A stretch of DNA of 42,830 bases from a virus: positions 1 to 42,830 of the IMG/VR virus record IMGVR_UViG_3300022074_000106. The stretch is one strand, 5' to 3'. This document shows positions 8,167 through 16,339 of the stretch, one piece after another (position 1 is the stretch's first letter; each line of letters starts with the position of its first letter). The position numbers and the translations under genes are program-made. The notes under the pieces are model-generated. The model saw only the letters and a list, made by a program, of their open reading frames with translations. It was not told where the DNA came from and did no database searches.

Positions 8167-8345
8167 TAATATCTACCACCACGTTTTTTATATTCTCTAA
8201 CAAGCCAAGCATTAGCATACGCTGATGGGTAAACATCAAACTTACGCTTAGCTGCTGCTTTTACTCTAGAATATAGTGCCTTGTTTTTTGGTGTAGGCTT
8301 ACTACTTCTTTTTTTTCTTTTTACTGACTTTCTTTTTCTTGCCAT
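8166..8345 (-). CDS. Basic protein with YPSAYANAW motif, 59 aa
   Basis: Residues 1-25 are almost all Lys/Arg/Ser (MARKRKSVKRKKRSSKP). The C-terminal part KFDVYPSAYANAWLVREYKK followed by RGGRY is a conserved phage and giant-virus motif. ATG 8345 has no clear ribosome site. An overlapping Lys-rich ORF in another frame (8302-8376) does have one, and a +1 shift or slippage at an 8-A run would fuse the two. It is therefore uncertain whether the product starts at 8345 or is made by coupling or frameshifting. The stop overlaps the next start (TAATG). Confidence 0.6.
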   Translation of the reverse strand: MARKRKSVKRKKRSSKPTPKNKALYSRVKAAAKRKFDVYPSAYANAWLVREYKKRGGRY

Positions 8346-8376
8346 AAACTTTTTTCTTCATTCTTTTTGCGTACAT
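8302..8376 (-). CDS. Lys-rich 24-aa ORF overlapping the next gene in another frame
   Basis: ATG 8376 follows AAGGACATAAA. It encodes MYAKRMKKKVYGKKKKVSKK plus four Lys and ends at TAG just past a run of eight A. The downstream frame (8166-8345) continues with RSSKPTPKNKALY. It may be the first part of a frameshifted or slippage product, a coupling leader, or a gene broken by one base in the homopolymer (real or assembly error). Confidence 0.35.
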   Translation of the reverse strand: MYAKRMKKKVYGKKKKVSKKKKKK

Positions 8377-8392
8377 TTTATGTCCTTATAAT

Positions 8393-8644
8393 TTACTTCC
8401 ACTTAATAAGTGAGTTTATCTTCTTTTCTCTGTCTTTTGCATTTTTTTTCTGCGTTTCTTTTATATGGTCTCCCATATTTTTAGAACCAAAATTAATTTG
8501 GTCTTTTCTAATAGCTGCAGCCATAGGAGTATCCCTCATAACAAACTGTGTGCTCCACCTTGGTGGGTGAGCACGTTTACCACATGAAGGACAATTAAAA
8601 TGACCTTCTTTGTTAGGCTTTTTACAATGCTGACAGTTAGCCAT
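8393..8644 (-). CDS. Zinc-ribbon protein, 83 aa
   Basis: The N-terminus has NCQHCKKPNKEGHFNCPSCG, a C-x2-C ... C-x2-C zinc ribbon at about residues 4-21. Then come APPRW-like residues and an amphipathic Lys/Asp-rich C-terminus (KKNAKDREKKINSLIKWK). It follows the 63-aa gene with a TAATG overlap. The family is unknown to me; zinc ribbons of this type usually bind nucleic acid or protein. Its place in the late operon argues for a virion or packaging accessory. Confidence 0.6.
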   Translation of the reverse strand: MANCQHCKKPNKEGHFNCPSCGKRAHPPRWSTQFVMRDTPMAAAIRKDQINFGSKNMGDHIKETQKKNAKDREKKINSLIKWK

Positions 8645-8835
8645 TAAACTTTAGTAATAATAATATATGCAATTCTAGTTCTATCTAACATAACTGCATT
8701 GGTCGCAACAAGCTTTGCATCGTCTATAGTTTCAATATAGTCATTAATTTCTTTTGCTAAAGAACCATCTACAGTGCTAGCTGATACACTTATATCGTTG
8801 ATAATAACTTTTGTTACAGTATCAAAATTCGCCAT
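8644..8835 (-). CDS. Small hypothetical protein, 63 aa
   Basis: It begins MANFDTVTKVIINDISVSAS and ends RTRIAYIIITKV. Two beta strands flank a short helix (AKEINDYIETIDDAKLV). A ribosome site (AGGAG) is followed by AATAAA and ATG, the same initiation cassette used by several late genes here. The family is not recognised. The neighbours are a holin-like two-TM protein and a zinc-ribbon protein. Confidence 0.5.
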   Translation of the reverse strand: MANFDTVTKVIINDISVSASTVDGSLAKEINDYIETIDDAKLVATNAVMLDRTRIAYIIITKV

Positions 8836-8847
8836 TTTATTCTCCTA

Positions 8848-9063
8848 TTATTTTTTATACACTTTTTCTGCTCCTGCTATTCCAAAAGAGCCTAATGTTA
8901 CCCAAACAAATGAGTTGTAAACATAATCATTTATAATTAAATCTTTTCCCAATAACCCTGTTACAAGGTCTACAAGTCCGAATACAACCATAATAGCAAA
9001 GGAAATAAATCCAATGATTGCTTTTTCGTTATAATCGTTTTCGTCTTTAAATATTTTCCACAT
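8848..9063 (-). CDS. Two-TM holin-like membrane protein
   Basis: A 71-residue protein with an acidic N-terminus (MWKIFKDENDYNEK). The first hydrophobic helix is AIIGFISFAIMVVFGLVDLV (about 15-34) and the second is around NSFVWVTLGSFGIAGAE (about 50-66). It ends in Lys residues. Size, two helices and charged ends fit small holins or antiholins. A second, clearer holin of the GTA family lies at 2.6 kb, so this one may be an antiholin or an unrelated membrane protein. Confidence 0.5.
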   Translation of the reverse strand: MWKIFKDENDYNEKAIIGFISFAIMVVFGLVDLVTGLLGKDLIINDYVYNSFVWVTLGSFGIAGAEKVYKK

Positions 9064-9080
9064 AATTCTTTTAAGCTTTT

Positions 9081-9104
9081 GGGAGAGCGTTTAAACGCCC
9101 TCCC
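9081..9104. repeat. Extended dyad around CGTTTAAACG downstream of the capsid genes
   Basis: GGGAGA-GCGTTTAAACGC-CCTCCC is a 12-base-per-arm inverted repeat with one mismatch. It is the only intergenic copy of the palindrome in the late region. It lies 19 bases beyond the end of the decoration-protein gene in the minus direction. No T-tract follows on either strand, so it is not a standard intrinsic terminator. It could be an RNA stability or processing hairpin or a protein site. Confidence 0.7.
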
Positions 9105-9122
9105 CAGTAGCCTATACTGTTG

Positions 9123-9593
9123 TTATGCTATTGTAGTTGCATTAGCTGAGAAATCAGCATCACTTAGGTCTTTAACATAAGCTTGTGCAATCCACTGCGT
9201 ACCATCAGAGACAATATGAATTCTGTCTCCTGGTGTAGCTGCAGCAGTAAACACAAAGAAGTCGTCACCAGTAGCCATAAAGTTACCAGCTGCTCCGTCT
9301 ACTTCGTGAACTTGCCCTGCATTATCTCCTTGACCAAAAGCAACATTAACAACTTGGTCCATAGAACCGTCAGTTGCTGCTATTCCTTCTGTTACAACAA
9401 TATCACAATACCAACCTTTGTTTGCAACGCTTGGTAATGTTAGTGTTGTTTCAGCAGTAGGATTTACTACGAATAGTTTTCCTGAATCTGCTGGAACTAG
9501 TGATTTGTCAGCTAAAACAGATTCAACTTCCATTTGTTTGAACTGCAATCCATAACTACCACTATTTTGTTCTAGTACATTTGATTTAGCCAT
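9123..9593 (-). CDS. Putative capsid decoration / head protein
   Basis: A 156-residue protein, mostly short strands, Ala/Val/Asp/Gly-rich (AETTLTLPSVANKGWYCDIV, then DRIHIVSDGTQWIAQAYVKD). It lies two bases after the major capsid gene, where decoration or head-fibre proteins are often encoded. No catalytic motif is seen. The segment GDRIHIVSDGTQW resembles beta-sandwich head-fibre proteins in other phages. The function is assigned from position and composition. Confidence 0.5.
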   Translation of the reverse strand: MAKSNVLEQNSGSYGLQFKQMEVESVLADKSLVPADSGKLFVVNPTAETTLTLPSVANKGWYCDIVVTEGIAATDGSMDQVVNVAFGQGDNAGQVHEVDGAAGNFMATGDDFFVFTAAATPGDRIHIVSDGTQWIAQAYVKDLSDADFSANATTIA

Positions 9594-9594
9594 C

Positions 9595-10968
9595 TTATAC
9601 TCCTTCCACGTTGATTAAGTAATGAGATTCTGGTAAACATACCTCAAGACCTGCTTCAGTAAGAATCATGTCTTTTCTCAAGTCTTCATCTGCACCTTGT
9701 ACATTTGTCATAACTTGAGTATCTCTATTAACACCGTTACCAACTAATGGTCTGTAATATAATTTACTCATATCAGCCATCATCATTAATCCAGATGAAT
9801 GTCCTCTAAACAATGGTTCTTTAACCATGTATACAGAACCGTGGATAGTGTTGATTTCCATTAACTGGTGACCAAACTGTCCTGATAATTCATCCATATT
9901 AATTTGATATTGACTTGAAGCTGTTGATAAATCAGAAAAACTATTATTACCCATTTTATTGAAGTAAGAAATTACAGGAAGAGAAGCTAATGCTAATCTT
10001 TCGTTACTTCCACCTCTAGCTGGGTCAAATAGTACTTCAAAGTCACCTAATAGTGCATCATAAGTTAATTCAGATGTTGCATATTGTTTAGCGTATGCTT
10101 TACCTGATTCATATTCTAAAGCTGCATTTCCAGCTTTAAAAGTACTGTTTTTAATGATGTGTCCTACTAGACCTTCTGAATATTGAATACCATCTACTCT
10201 TGCTTTTTGATTAAAAAGCATAGCTCTTTCAATATCAATTTTGTGCTCTCTCATTTTCATAGCTAGCACTCTTTCAAATTCGTTGGAATATCCACGAAGT
10301 TGAGTTGCATATGCAGTGTTTGTAACCTCAGCTGCAGTTTTGAAGATTTGAGTATATCCAAATCCGTCATCAATGCTTTCTGAGAATACGTCTGGAGAAC
10401 CAGAACCTTCTGCGTATGCTGAACCGATGATTTGACATCTGTCTTCATCAGCGATACTATCACTACCTGTTGTACCTGATACAGAAATACATTTTGCTAA
10501 GAATGTAGTGTCAGAACCATTATCTACTGGTGCATTTTCTACTCTTAATATTGCATTACCATATCCTGCATCTGAACCTGCAGCTCCAATAGTTCTTACT
10601 GCTACAACCATCCCTTTTACAAGAAAGTCTACAGAAGCTCCACTTGTTGTCGCTGTTTCTACGGTTACTGAGTAATTTGTACCTGCTACTACAGTTCCTA
10701 TAGCTCCTTTAATAAAGAACTCTCTACTGGTATAACTAATCTTTGACCTATCTTCAAGATAACGGAACAAAGAGTCGTCAGTAGGAAGTTTAGCTGTTTT
10801 TGATAAGTACACGAAGAATGGTGATTCTTCAGGTGCTAATTCAGCGATTCTATCACTGAAATTAAACAGTCTTCTTTGGTCAGGAGCAACACCAGTACCA
10901 GAAGCACCAGTTGCTGTAGTGGAAGCAGTTAAATTACTTGCTTTAAGTTGTCCACTTGTTATTGCCAT
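9595..10968 (-). CDS. Major capsid protein
   Basis: A 457-residue protein directly after the scaffold and portal genes. It begins MAITSGQLKASNLTAST and contains FSDRIAELAPEESPFFVYLS and a long basic loop DRSKISYTSREFFIKGA. The C-terminal part (GHQLMEINTIHGSVYMVKEP, then ILTEAGLEVCLPESHYLINV) resembles the SU10-type (DUF5309-like) capsid proteins with an HK97-type fold. I infer that family from overall pattern, not from a search. The ribosome site is GGGGAAATAAAATG. It should be the most strongly expressed gene of the late operon. Confidence 0.8.
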   Translation of the reverse strand: MAITSGQLKASNLTASTTATGASGTGVAPDQRRLFNFSDRIAELAPEESPFFVYLSKTAKLPTDDSLFRYLEDRSKISYTSREFFIKGAIGTVVAGTNYSVTVETATTSGASVDFLVKGMVVAVRTIGAAGSDAGYGNAILRVENAPVDNGSDTTFLAKCISVSGTTGSDSIADEDRCQIIGSAYAEGSGSPDVFSESIDDGFGYTQIFKTAAEVTNTAYATQLRGYSNEFERVLAMKMREHKIDIERAMLFNQKARVDGIQYSEGLVGHIIKNSTFKAGNAALEYESGKAYAKQYATSELTYDALLGDFEVLFDPARGGSNERLALASLPVISYFNKMGNNSFSDLSTASSQYQINMDELSGQFGHQLMEINTIHGSVYMVKEPLFRGHSSGLMMMADMSKLYYRPLVGNGVNRDTQVMTNVQGADEDLRKDMILTEAGLEVCLPESHYLINVEGV

Positions 10969-10987
10969 TTTATTTCCCCTTTACGAT

Positions 10988-11719
10988 TTATTTTTTAATA
11001 TTGCCACGTATAGAGTTTGGGTTACCTGCTTTCATAATATTGGACCACATATTGTCCTCATCAGATTTCTTAGGAGGTTGTCCACCTTGAACTAATCCAG
11101 CTGATTTAGGTTTTTGTTGTGTTCGCTTTACGCTTTCAATATTTTCATTTACTTGAGGTAAACCGTTTTTATTTGTATTCCATACGTTAAACAATGTTTC
11201 TAAAGGAAGTTGGTCTTTAGGTTTTGTAACAAAATCTACAAACTCATTTGCATCATTTTCAGACATCTTGTATTCAGTTTGTGCTCTTAATTTAAGAGTG
11301 TCCACTTGACGCTGTGCTTCTAAGCGACCCATATAGTCTCGCATTTTTGAGCTTACAGCATCATCAATTTCTTGTTGTCTTAATTGATACGATTTACTGT
11401 TTGGATTTGTATACGCATCCCAAGGATTAAACTCCTCTTCATTTATTTGTATTTCTTTGTCCTGTCCTTTACCCCCTGATAAGTGGTCTCTGACAACGCC
11501 TACCAGCTCAGGATTATCCTGAAATAGCTTTGCTACTGGTTTTACTTTGTCTAACTCAGCCTGAGCTTTATCATACATAGACTGGAATTTACGTACATCA
11601 TCTTCTTGTGGTACGTCAGAACTCAAATCCTGTTGAATCTCAGACTCACTTATATCATTATTTTCAGAAGTTTCAGAACCTTCTAAAGTTTCATTTTCAT
11701 TTATATATTCGTCACTCAT
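10988..11719 (-). CDS. Putative capsid scaffold protein
   Basis: A 243-residue protein. The N-terminal 45 residues are strongly acidic (Glu/Asp/Ser-rich). A coiled coil (VRKFQSMYDKAQAELDKVKP, about 42-61) and a helical Gln/Glu-rich middle follow. The C-terminus is basic (GNPNSIRGNIKK). Acidic, helical, low-complexity proteins between portal and major capsid genes are scaffolds as a rule, and a basic end usually binds the capsid shell. No protease domain is visible. Confidence 0.75.
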   Translation of the reverse strand: MSDEYINENETLEGSETSENNDISESEIQQDLSSDVPQEDDVRKFQSMYDKAQAELDKVKPVAKLFQDNPELVGVVRDHLSGGKGQDKEIQINEEEFNPWDAYTNPNSKSYQLRQQEIDDAVSSKMRDYMGRLEAQRQVDTLKLRAQTEYKMSENDANEFVDFVTKPKDQLPLETLFNVWNTNKNGLPQVNENIESVKRTQQKPKSAGLVQGGQPPKKSDEDNMWSNIMKAGNPNSIRGNIKK

Positions 11720-11745
11720 TTTATTTTCCCTTTCCGATGTGCTGT

Positions 11746-13746
11746 TTATTGTTCACCAATATCTTCTGACAGTAATGAATTTATTCCAGCCTGCACCTGT
11801 TGTTCTTCTTGACGTTTGGTTCTTTCCGTATTTACTTTCTGTTGAGCCTTTGCCCCAGTAACCACTTTATTAAGGTCAGTTTTAAACTTCTGTACCTCAA
11901 CACGTTTTCTGTCAGACATAGACTCTCTTTGGGCAGTTTGTAAATCTCCAGATAGAATCTTTATTTGGTCTTGTAATTGACTAATAATACCTTGCATTTT
12001 TTGTACTTCTCCAGTACGTTGCAGAACTCCTTCTTTATCAAAGATTTCTGTTTTCTTTAATGCTTCAGTTCTATCAATCAATCCTAGTTGATATGCCTCT
12101 AGATACATTTGATATTCAGCGTGTTTATTATTAGGCATTGTTGAGCCTGAAACAACACGAACATCAAATTGTCCTGCAGTAATATCATTTTCTATTTTGA
12201 CCAATTCTTTTGTTTTATCATCATACAATCTATTATTAATAGCAAACTGTGTAATATCATTGTTTGGTTGTACGATTCTAAATTTCTTTTCAAATGTGTA
12301 GTGTTCTTTAGACATTTGATATAAAACCTTCCCAAGCTGTTGCAATGCCATTTCAATGTCACGCAACTTTGAAGCACCACGACCTTCTCCCATTTGTGCT
12401 AGTAGCATTGTGCCACGAACACTTTGAGGTGCACCCTCTTTGAACCCCTGCAATAGTTCAGGAACTCCGAAGTTTAAGTCAATATAACGCTCTACTTGAT
12501 TAATAAGAGCATAAAACTGACTTGTTAAAGGTTGTGGAGAAGGAAAATGTGGTTCTCCATAACTTGGGTCATATTCAATTACAGCATTAGGATTAGCCCA
12601 ATCTTTCTCAAGTTGTGAAATGCTTTCAACACTTCCTTGTGGTACTAATAGTTTTAGACCAGCAGAAGTTTGAGCATGAGATAATGCAAGAGAAAATAAC
12701 TTATTAAGCAATCTCTGCATATCTTTTACTTTATTCACATCTGATTTAGGGTATGGTGTATTAGTCCATATATTTGGTATAGGAACGATAGGGTAAGTAT
12801 CAGTGTCCAATATAGTTTCATACAAAAGGACTTGCCCTAATGATGCTGTAACTTTAATTCTTGTTTGTGGTATTTCTACAAAAGCATAAGTATTGTTGTT
12901 AAACTGAGCTTCATTTTCAGCCATAAATATTTGAAATGCTTCTGCACTCATAATCGTTTCAGTATTGTTTTGTTGGTCAGCTACTCTGTAATAAGGAACT
13001 CTTACTTTACTAAAACGTTCAATAATACGATAACGTTGTGCTATTGTACTTTCATAATCTTTGTCTTCTACTTCAGCAGGTGTAAATATATTTTGTGAGT
13101 TTTTTTGCTGTGAGTCAGGGTAATCATCATAATAGTCAGACATATTGTGTGTTTCAATATTAGGTAGAAACTCTTCTACATCTGGATATAAATCTAATAA
13201 TTGTTCTTTAGTTAAGATAGTAGACATTAAAATGTTTGCAGCATCTTTAAAATACCTGTCTCTAGAAGCAGGGTCTACGTACACTCTGAATGGATTTACG
13301 TGAGTAAACATTACTTCTCCTCTACCATAATCTGCTTCTGGTTCTGTGTATGCATAAAAGTAACCAATACCAGCAGTAGCATAATCGTGTACAGCTTGTT
13401 TAAAGTGATGCTGCCCATCTGATATATCATAGATATATTCTAATAATGTTCTCCAAACGTTAGCTAACTTAGTATCTGAATCTTCTCTAGCTGTTACACC
13501 AAACTTTACAGGTCTTGATGTCATTAAAGATTTCAGTTTATCTATAGCAGCATATATTCTATCAATAGTAAAGTCTGCTTGACCTACAGATTGTAATACC
13601 TCTGACTCTTCTGCTGTATAATGATTCCCTAGTGTAAAATCTATTGCATCTCTAGCTTCAACATCCCAGTCTCTTCTAGCTTCTGCATAACGTTGAAAAA
13701 TTTCTCTATTTTCTCTTGCTTTATCGTCTTCTTTAATTCTTGACAT
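11746..13746 (-). CDS. Portal protein
   Basis: A 666-residue protein. Features seen in short-tailed phage portals are the helical N-terminus (REIFQRYAEARRDWDVEARD), the segment VNPFRVYVDPASRDRYFKDA (about 150), a stem region DMQRLLNKLFSLALSHAQT, and the crown with LLQGFKEGAPQSVRGTMLLAQ-like sequence. The C-terminal 100 residues are a long Gln/Lys coiled coil (barrel). It should form the dodecameric channel through which DNA is packed and ejected. It lies between the endolysin side and the scaffold gene; the ATG overlaps the preceding stop (TAATG). Confidence 0.9.
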   Translation of the reverse strand: MSRIKEDDKARENREIFQRYAEARRDWDVEARDAIDFTLGNHYTAEESEVLQSVGQADFTIDRIYAAIDKLKSLMTSRPVKFGVTAREDSDTKLANVWRTLLEYIYDISDGQHHFKQAVHDYATAGIGYFYAYTEPEADYGRGEVMFTHVNPFRVYVDPASRDRYFKDAANILMSTILTKEQLLDLYPDVEEFLPNIETHNMSDYYDDYPDSQQKNSQNIFTPAEVEDKDYESTIAQRYRIIERFSKVRVPYYRVADQQNNTETIMSAEAFQIFMAENEAQFNNNTYAFVEIPQTRIKVTASLGQVLLYETILDTDTYPIVPIPNIWTNTPYPKSDVNKVKDMQRLLNKLFSLALSHAQTSAGLKLLVPQGSVESISQLEKDWANPNAVIEYDPSYGEPHFPSPQPLTSQFYALINQVERYIDLNFGVPELLQGFKEGAPQSVRGTMLLAQMGEGRGASKLRDIEMALQQLGKVLYQMSKEHYTFEKKFRIVQPNNDITQFAINNRLYDDKTKELVKIENDITAGQFDVRVVSGSTMPNNKHAEYQMYLEAYQLGLIDRTEALKKTEIFDKEGVLQRTGEVQKMQGIISQLQDQIKILSGDLQTAQRESMSDRKRVEVQKFKTDLNKVVTGAKAQQKVNTERTKRQEEQQVQAGINSLLSEDIGEQ

Positions 13747-13985
13747 TATTTAACCTTCGTTTGTTGTCTACGTTTTCTATCTTGTTTAATAGCTTTTTGC
13801 TCTTTCATTAAACCTCTTGTAGGTAAATAATCTACTTTTCCTGCATCTCTTTGAGCGTTATATTCTGCTCTTCTTAAATTTTCTGCCTCAACAGTGAATC
13901 TCTTCATAAAGTTTTTTGTCTTATCTTTGGTTTTTTTACCAAAGTTAAATAACCTTCTTTGTAAACCTGCTGTATCTATTTTCAT
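13746..13985 (-). CDS. Small basic protein between endolysin and portal
   Basis: A 79-residue Lys/Arg-rich protein (LQRRLFNFGKKTKDKTKNFM; FTVEAENLRRAEYNAQRDAG) with a predicted long helix. ATG 13985 overlaps the endolysin stop as ATGA, and its stop overlaps the portal start as TAATG. I do not recognise a family. Charge and position fit a minor capsid or head-associated protein. It is tightly coupled to the portal gene. Confidence 0.6.
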   Translation of the reverse strand: MKIDTAGLQRRLFNFGKKTKDKTKNFMKRFTVEAENLRRAEYNAQRDAGKVDYLPTRGLMKEQKAIKQDRKRRQQTKVK

Positions 13986-14554
13986 GCTTTCTCCATATAC
14001 GGTTGTAAAAATTCTTTATAAAATTCTTTATTTCTACCCAGTCTTCTTCTTTTGCCTTCTGGGTCTATAAATACTCTTTCATACTGCTTAAACCCAGGTC
14101 TTCCTGGGTCATTTTCTAACGCACCTTCTACATTGTTATGCATTAAAAATTTTGCAGTTGTTGGAAACTTTTTCAAACTTCCTAAGTTAAAGCAATAATC
14201 AGATAGGGCATACTTCATCCTATCCTCTACATCAGTCCATTTTCTATTATTAGAAATACAATGATTTTTTGCTTTTACAAAAGAAATTTGTGCTTCATGC
14301 AACAAGAGGTCTTCTACTTCTCTTTCACTCAATCCTGTTTTCTCATAAGTCTTTTGTTCTTCAAGTCTTTTTAGTTTGTATCCGTAACCTATTGTTTTTA
14401 ATCCACCTTCAGGTGAATCATATGGATAAAACTTTTCCCCTACTTTATTTGCGTACCCTTCTACCCTTTTTAAGTAGTCAATGTATTCTTCTAATGTATA
14501 ATCAGATACCATAACCCTGTTTAATTTAAAACAAGCTAAAGGGCGAAATCTCAT
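13982..14554 (-). CDS. Endolysin, T4-lysozyme-like muramidase (GH24)
   Basis: A 190-residue protein from ATG 14554, chosen because it forms an ATGA overlap with the terminase stop and has AGGA eight bases upstream. An ATG seven codons further upstream (14575) is less well placed. Glu in KRVEG, Asp in FYPYDSPEGG and Thr in LKTIGYGY line up with the catalytic E-D-T triad of phage GH24 muramidases. The helical C-terminal lobe follows. It cleaves the glycan strands of peptidoglycan. There is no signal or SAR helix, so a holin must let it out. Its gene is unusual in lying between terminase and portal, far from the holin. Confidence 0.85.
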   Translation of the reverse strand: MRFRPLACFKLNRVMVSDYTLEEYIDYLKRVEGYANKVGEKFYPYDSPEGGLKTIGYGYKLKRLEEQKTYEKTGLSEREVEDLLLHEAQISFVKAKNHCISNNRKWTDVEDRMKYALSDYCFNLGSLKKFPTTAKFLMHNNVEGALENDPGRPGFKQYERVFIDPEGKRRRLGRNKEFYKEFLQPYMEKA

Positions 14555-16116
14555 ATTTTTAATCCTGTCATCCAATTTATTTTTGTACGTGCTTGTGTAG
14601 GAAAATCATCAGGTCTTTCATACTCATCATTCTTTATAGTTCTACTTCTAGGAGGCTTTGCAAAAAAGTCAGCATAATACAGTCCATCAAGCAAGTCATC
14701 ATGCTTACCTTTAGGAAACTCAAAGATTTCATCTATTAGTTCTGAATGTTCTTTTTTAATATATAATTTCTTAGTATTGATAATACTACCTAAAGACATT
14801 TCTAACCTATCTTCTTTTTTAATACCGTGTGGAGGTCTTACTCCTTTGTTAATACCAGGCAATAGTCTTTTTTCTTTTCGTGCCATACGCTCTACCATAT
14901 CACGCACCATTTCTTGTGCTCCTACTGTTTCTACAGCACATCTACGTATTGGTGAGTATTTCTTAGCCATCTTTAATATTTCGTCTGGCATATCAAACGC
15001 TGGTATCTTATCGTGGTAATAATCTATTACATATCTGTTTTTGTCTGCATCCATACCCATAACTACAATAACTTGATAGTCTGAAGTACTAGATGCTGTA
15101 TGTGCTAAATCAACACCCATATAAGTGTAAATAGGTATCATTTCTTTGTCATCTCTTAAATATGTAAACTGTCCATCTGTGTGAAACTCATAGTTATGAT
15201 AATTTATATTATCCATTTTAAAAGAAGCTGAAGCAGCATCTCTAGCATCGTTTAGATACTCTTGAGCAAACTTATCTACTTTACCTGCTTCTATGTATTC
15301 TTTTCTTTTTTGATTTAACTTAGATAATGGAAACTGTTCTTCCCATGCTGGTTTACCATCTTCTATAGCACGAATAAATGTTACATCCCATGGATATTTC
15401 TTTTTAACTTTTTCTGCATCTTGCCAACCATCTACAATGTTTTGTAAGAATGCATCATAGTGTACAATCGTACCAGATAACCATATCCATCCCTCTTTAC
15501 CAGGACTTTCTTCTAAAGATGGGTATACCGTAGATACAATCCATTGTTTAATCTCATCTCTACGTATAGCAGTCTTTGTGTTTAGCTCTGACTCAAAGTC
15601 ATCCAGTATAATACCTGTATAACGTGTATCTACCTCAGCACGACCTCTAAGACGCTGTGAAGTACCTTTTGCTATAATACGATGCCCTTTTGTTGTAATT
15701 AAGTCTTTTTCTGTCCATCTCTTACCTACGTCACCTCCACAAAGATTACCAAAGTAATATCTAATAGCTTGATTTGTTTCTAAGTGTGAACGTATATACT
15801 TAACGTGGTCAATAGACTGACCTTGTTCTTCAGCTACCCAAGCCATAAACATAGACTGGTTTTCTGGTGTAAAGCATAACTTATGCATGATTGCTGCTTT
15901 CATTAATACTGATTTTCCAAAACCTCTTGGAAGCACATTACAAATACGTGCTCCAGGTTTTGTACTAATTAATTTTTTACCAAGGTCGTAGTGAAAAGGA
16001 GGTGATGCTGATTTATGTAAAAAATCATTTGGTAAAAATAACTTACCAAACAGTATCAAATCTTTAGAAGCTTTATGTAACAGCTTCTCCTTATCAGATA
16101 AACTAAGCTTTTCCAT
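14551..16116 (-). CDS. terL: Terminase large subunit
   Basis: A 521-residue protein. The Walker A-type motif is LPRGFGKSV (62-70) and Walker B is GIILDDFE (168-175), followed by the coupling SGT motif (about 214-216). The C-terminal nuclease begins at YMGVDLAHT with Asp336 and ends with KGKHDDLLDGLYYADFF. This is the ATPase motor that cuts and packages concatemeric DNA through the portal. It is preceded by the small subunit and a short zinc-like protein, with overlapping ends. Confidence 0.93.
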   Translation of the reverse strand: MEKLSLSDKEKLLHKASKDLILFGKLFLPNDFLHKSASPPFHYDLGKKLISTKPGARICNVLPRGFGKSVLMKAAIMHKLCFTPENQSMFMAWVAEEQGQSIDHVKYIRSHLETNQAIRYYFGNLCGGDVGKRWTEKDLITTKGHRIIAKGTSQRLRGRAEVDTRYTGIILDDFESELNTKTAIRRDEIKQWIVSTVYPSLEESPGKEGWIWLSGTIVHYDAFLQNIVDGWQDAEKVKKKYPWDVTFIRAIEDGKPAWEEQFPLSKLNQKRKEYIEAGKVDKFAQEYLNDARDAASASFKMDNINYHNYEFHTDGQFTYLRDDKEMIPIYTYMGVDLAHTASSTSDYQVIVVMGMDADKNRYVIDYYHDKIPAFDMPDEILKMAKKYSPIRRCAVETVGAQEMVRDMVERMARKEKRLLPGINKGVRPPHGIKKEDRLEMSLGSIINTKKLYIKKEHSELIDEIFEFPKGKHDDLLDGLYYADFFAKPPRSRTIKNDEYERPDDFPTQARTKINWMTGLKI

Positions 16117-16339
16117 TATTTTCTATAAATTCCCTGCTAAATCCTATTAAGTCCATATCTTCGTCATACATACAAAGACAAGCACAATCAACAGTAATGT
16201 ACTTATCCATAGGTATATCCATAATAGTATTTAACAAAAAGTCACTATACGTTATCGGCGACTTCTTTATCTTCACTTTCCTCTCGCACATCTGGCAGTT
16301 GAGGAATTTCTCGTTCTTGGCTTGCGATTTTTTTGACAT
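16103..16339 (-). CDS. Small CxxC protein between terminase subunits
   Basis: A 78-residue protein. NCQMCERKVKIKKSP and the later CACLC give two Cys clusters that could hold one zinc. Its start lies 95 bases inside the small terminase gene, in another frame, after a modest GGTAAAG ribosome site. Its end overlaps terL by 14 bases. The long overlap on the 5' side makes the exact start uncertain. The position suggests a DNA-packaging accessory. Confidence 0.55.
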   Translation of the reverse strand: MSKKSQAKNEKFLNCQMCERKVKIKKSPITYSDFLLNTIMDIPMDKYITVDCACLCMYDEDMDLIGFSREFIENNGKA

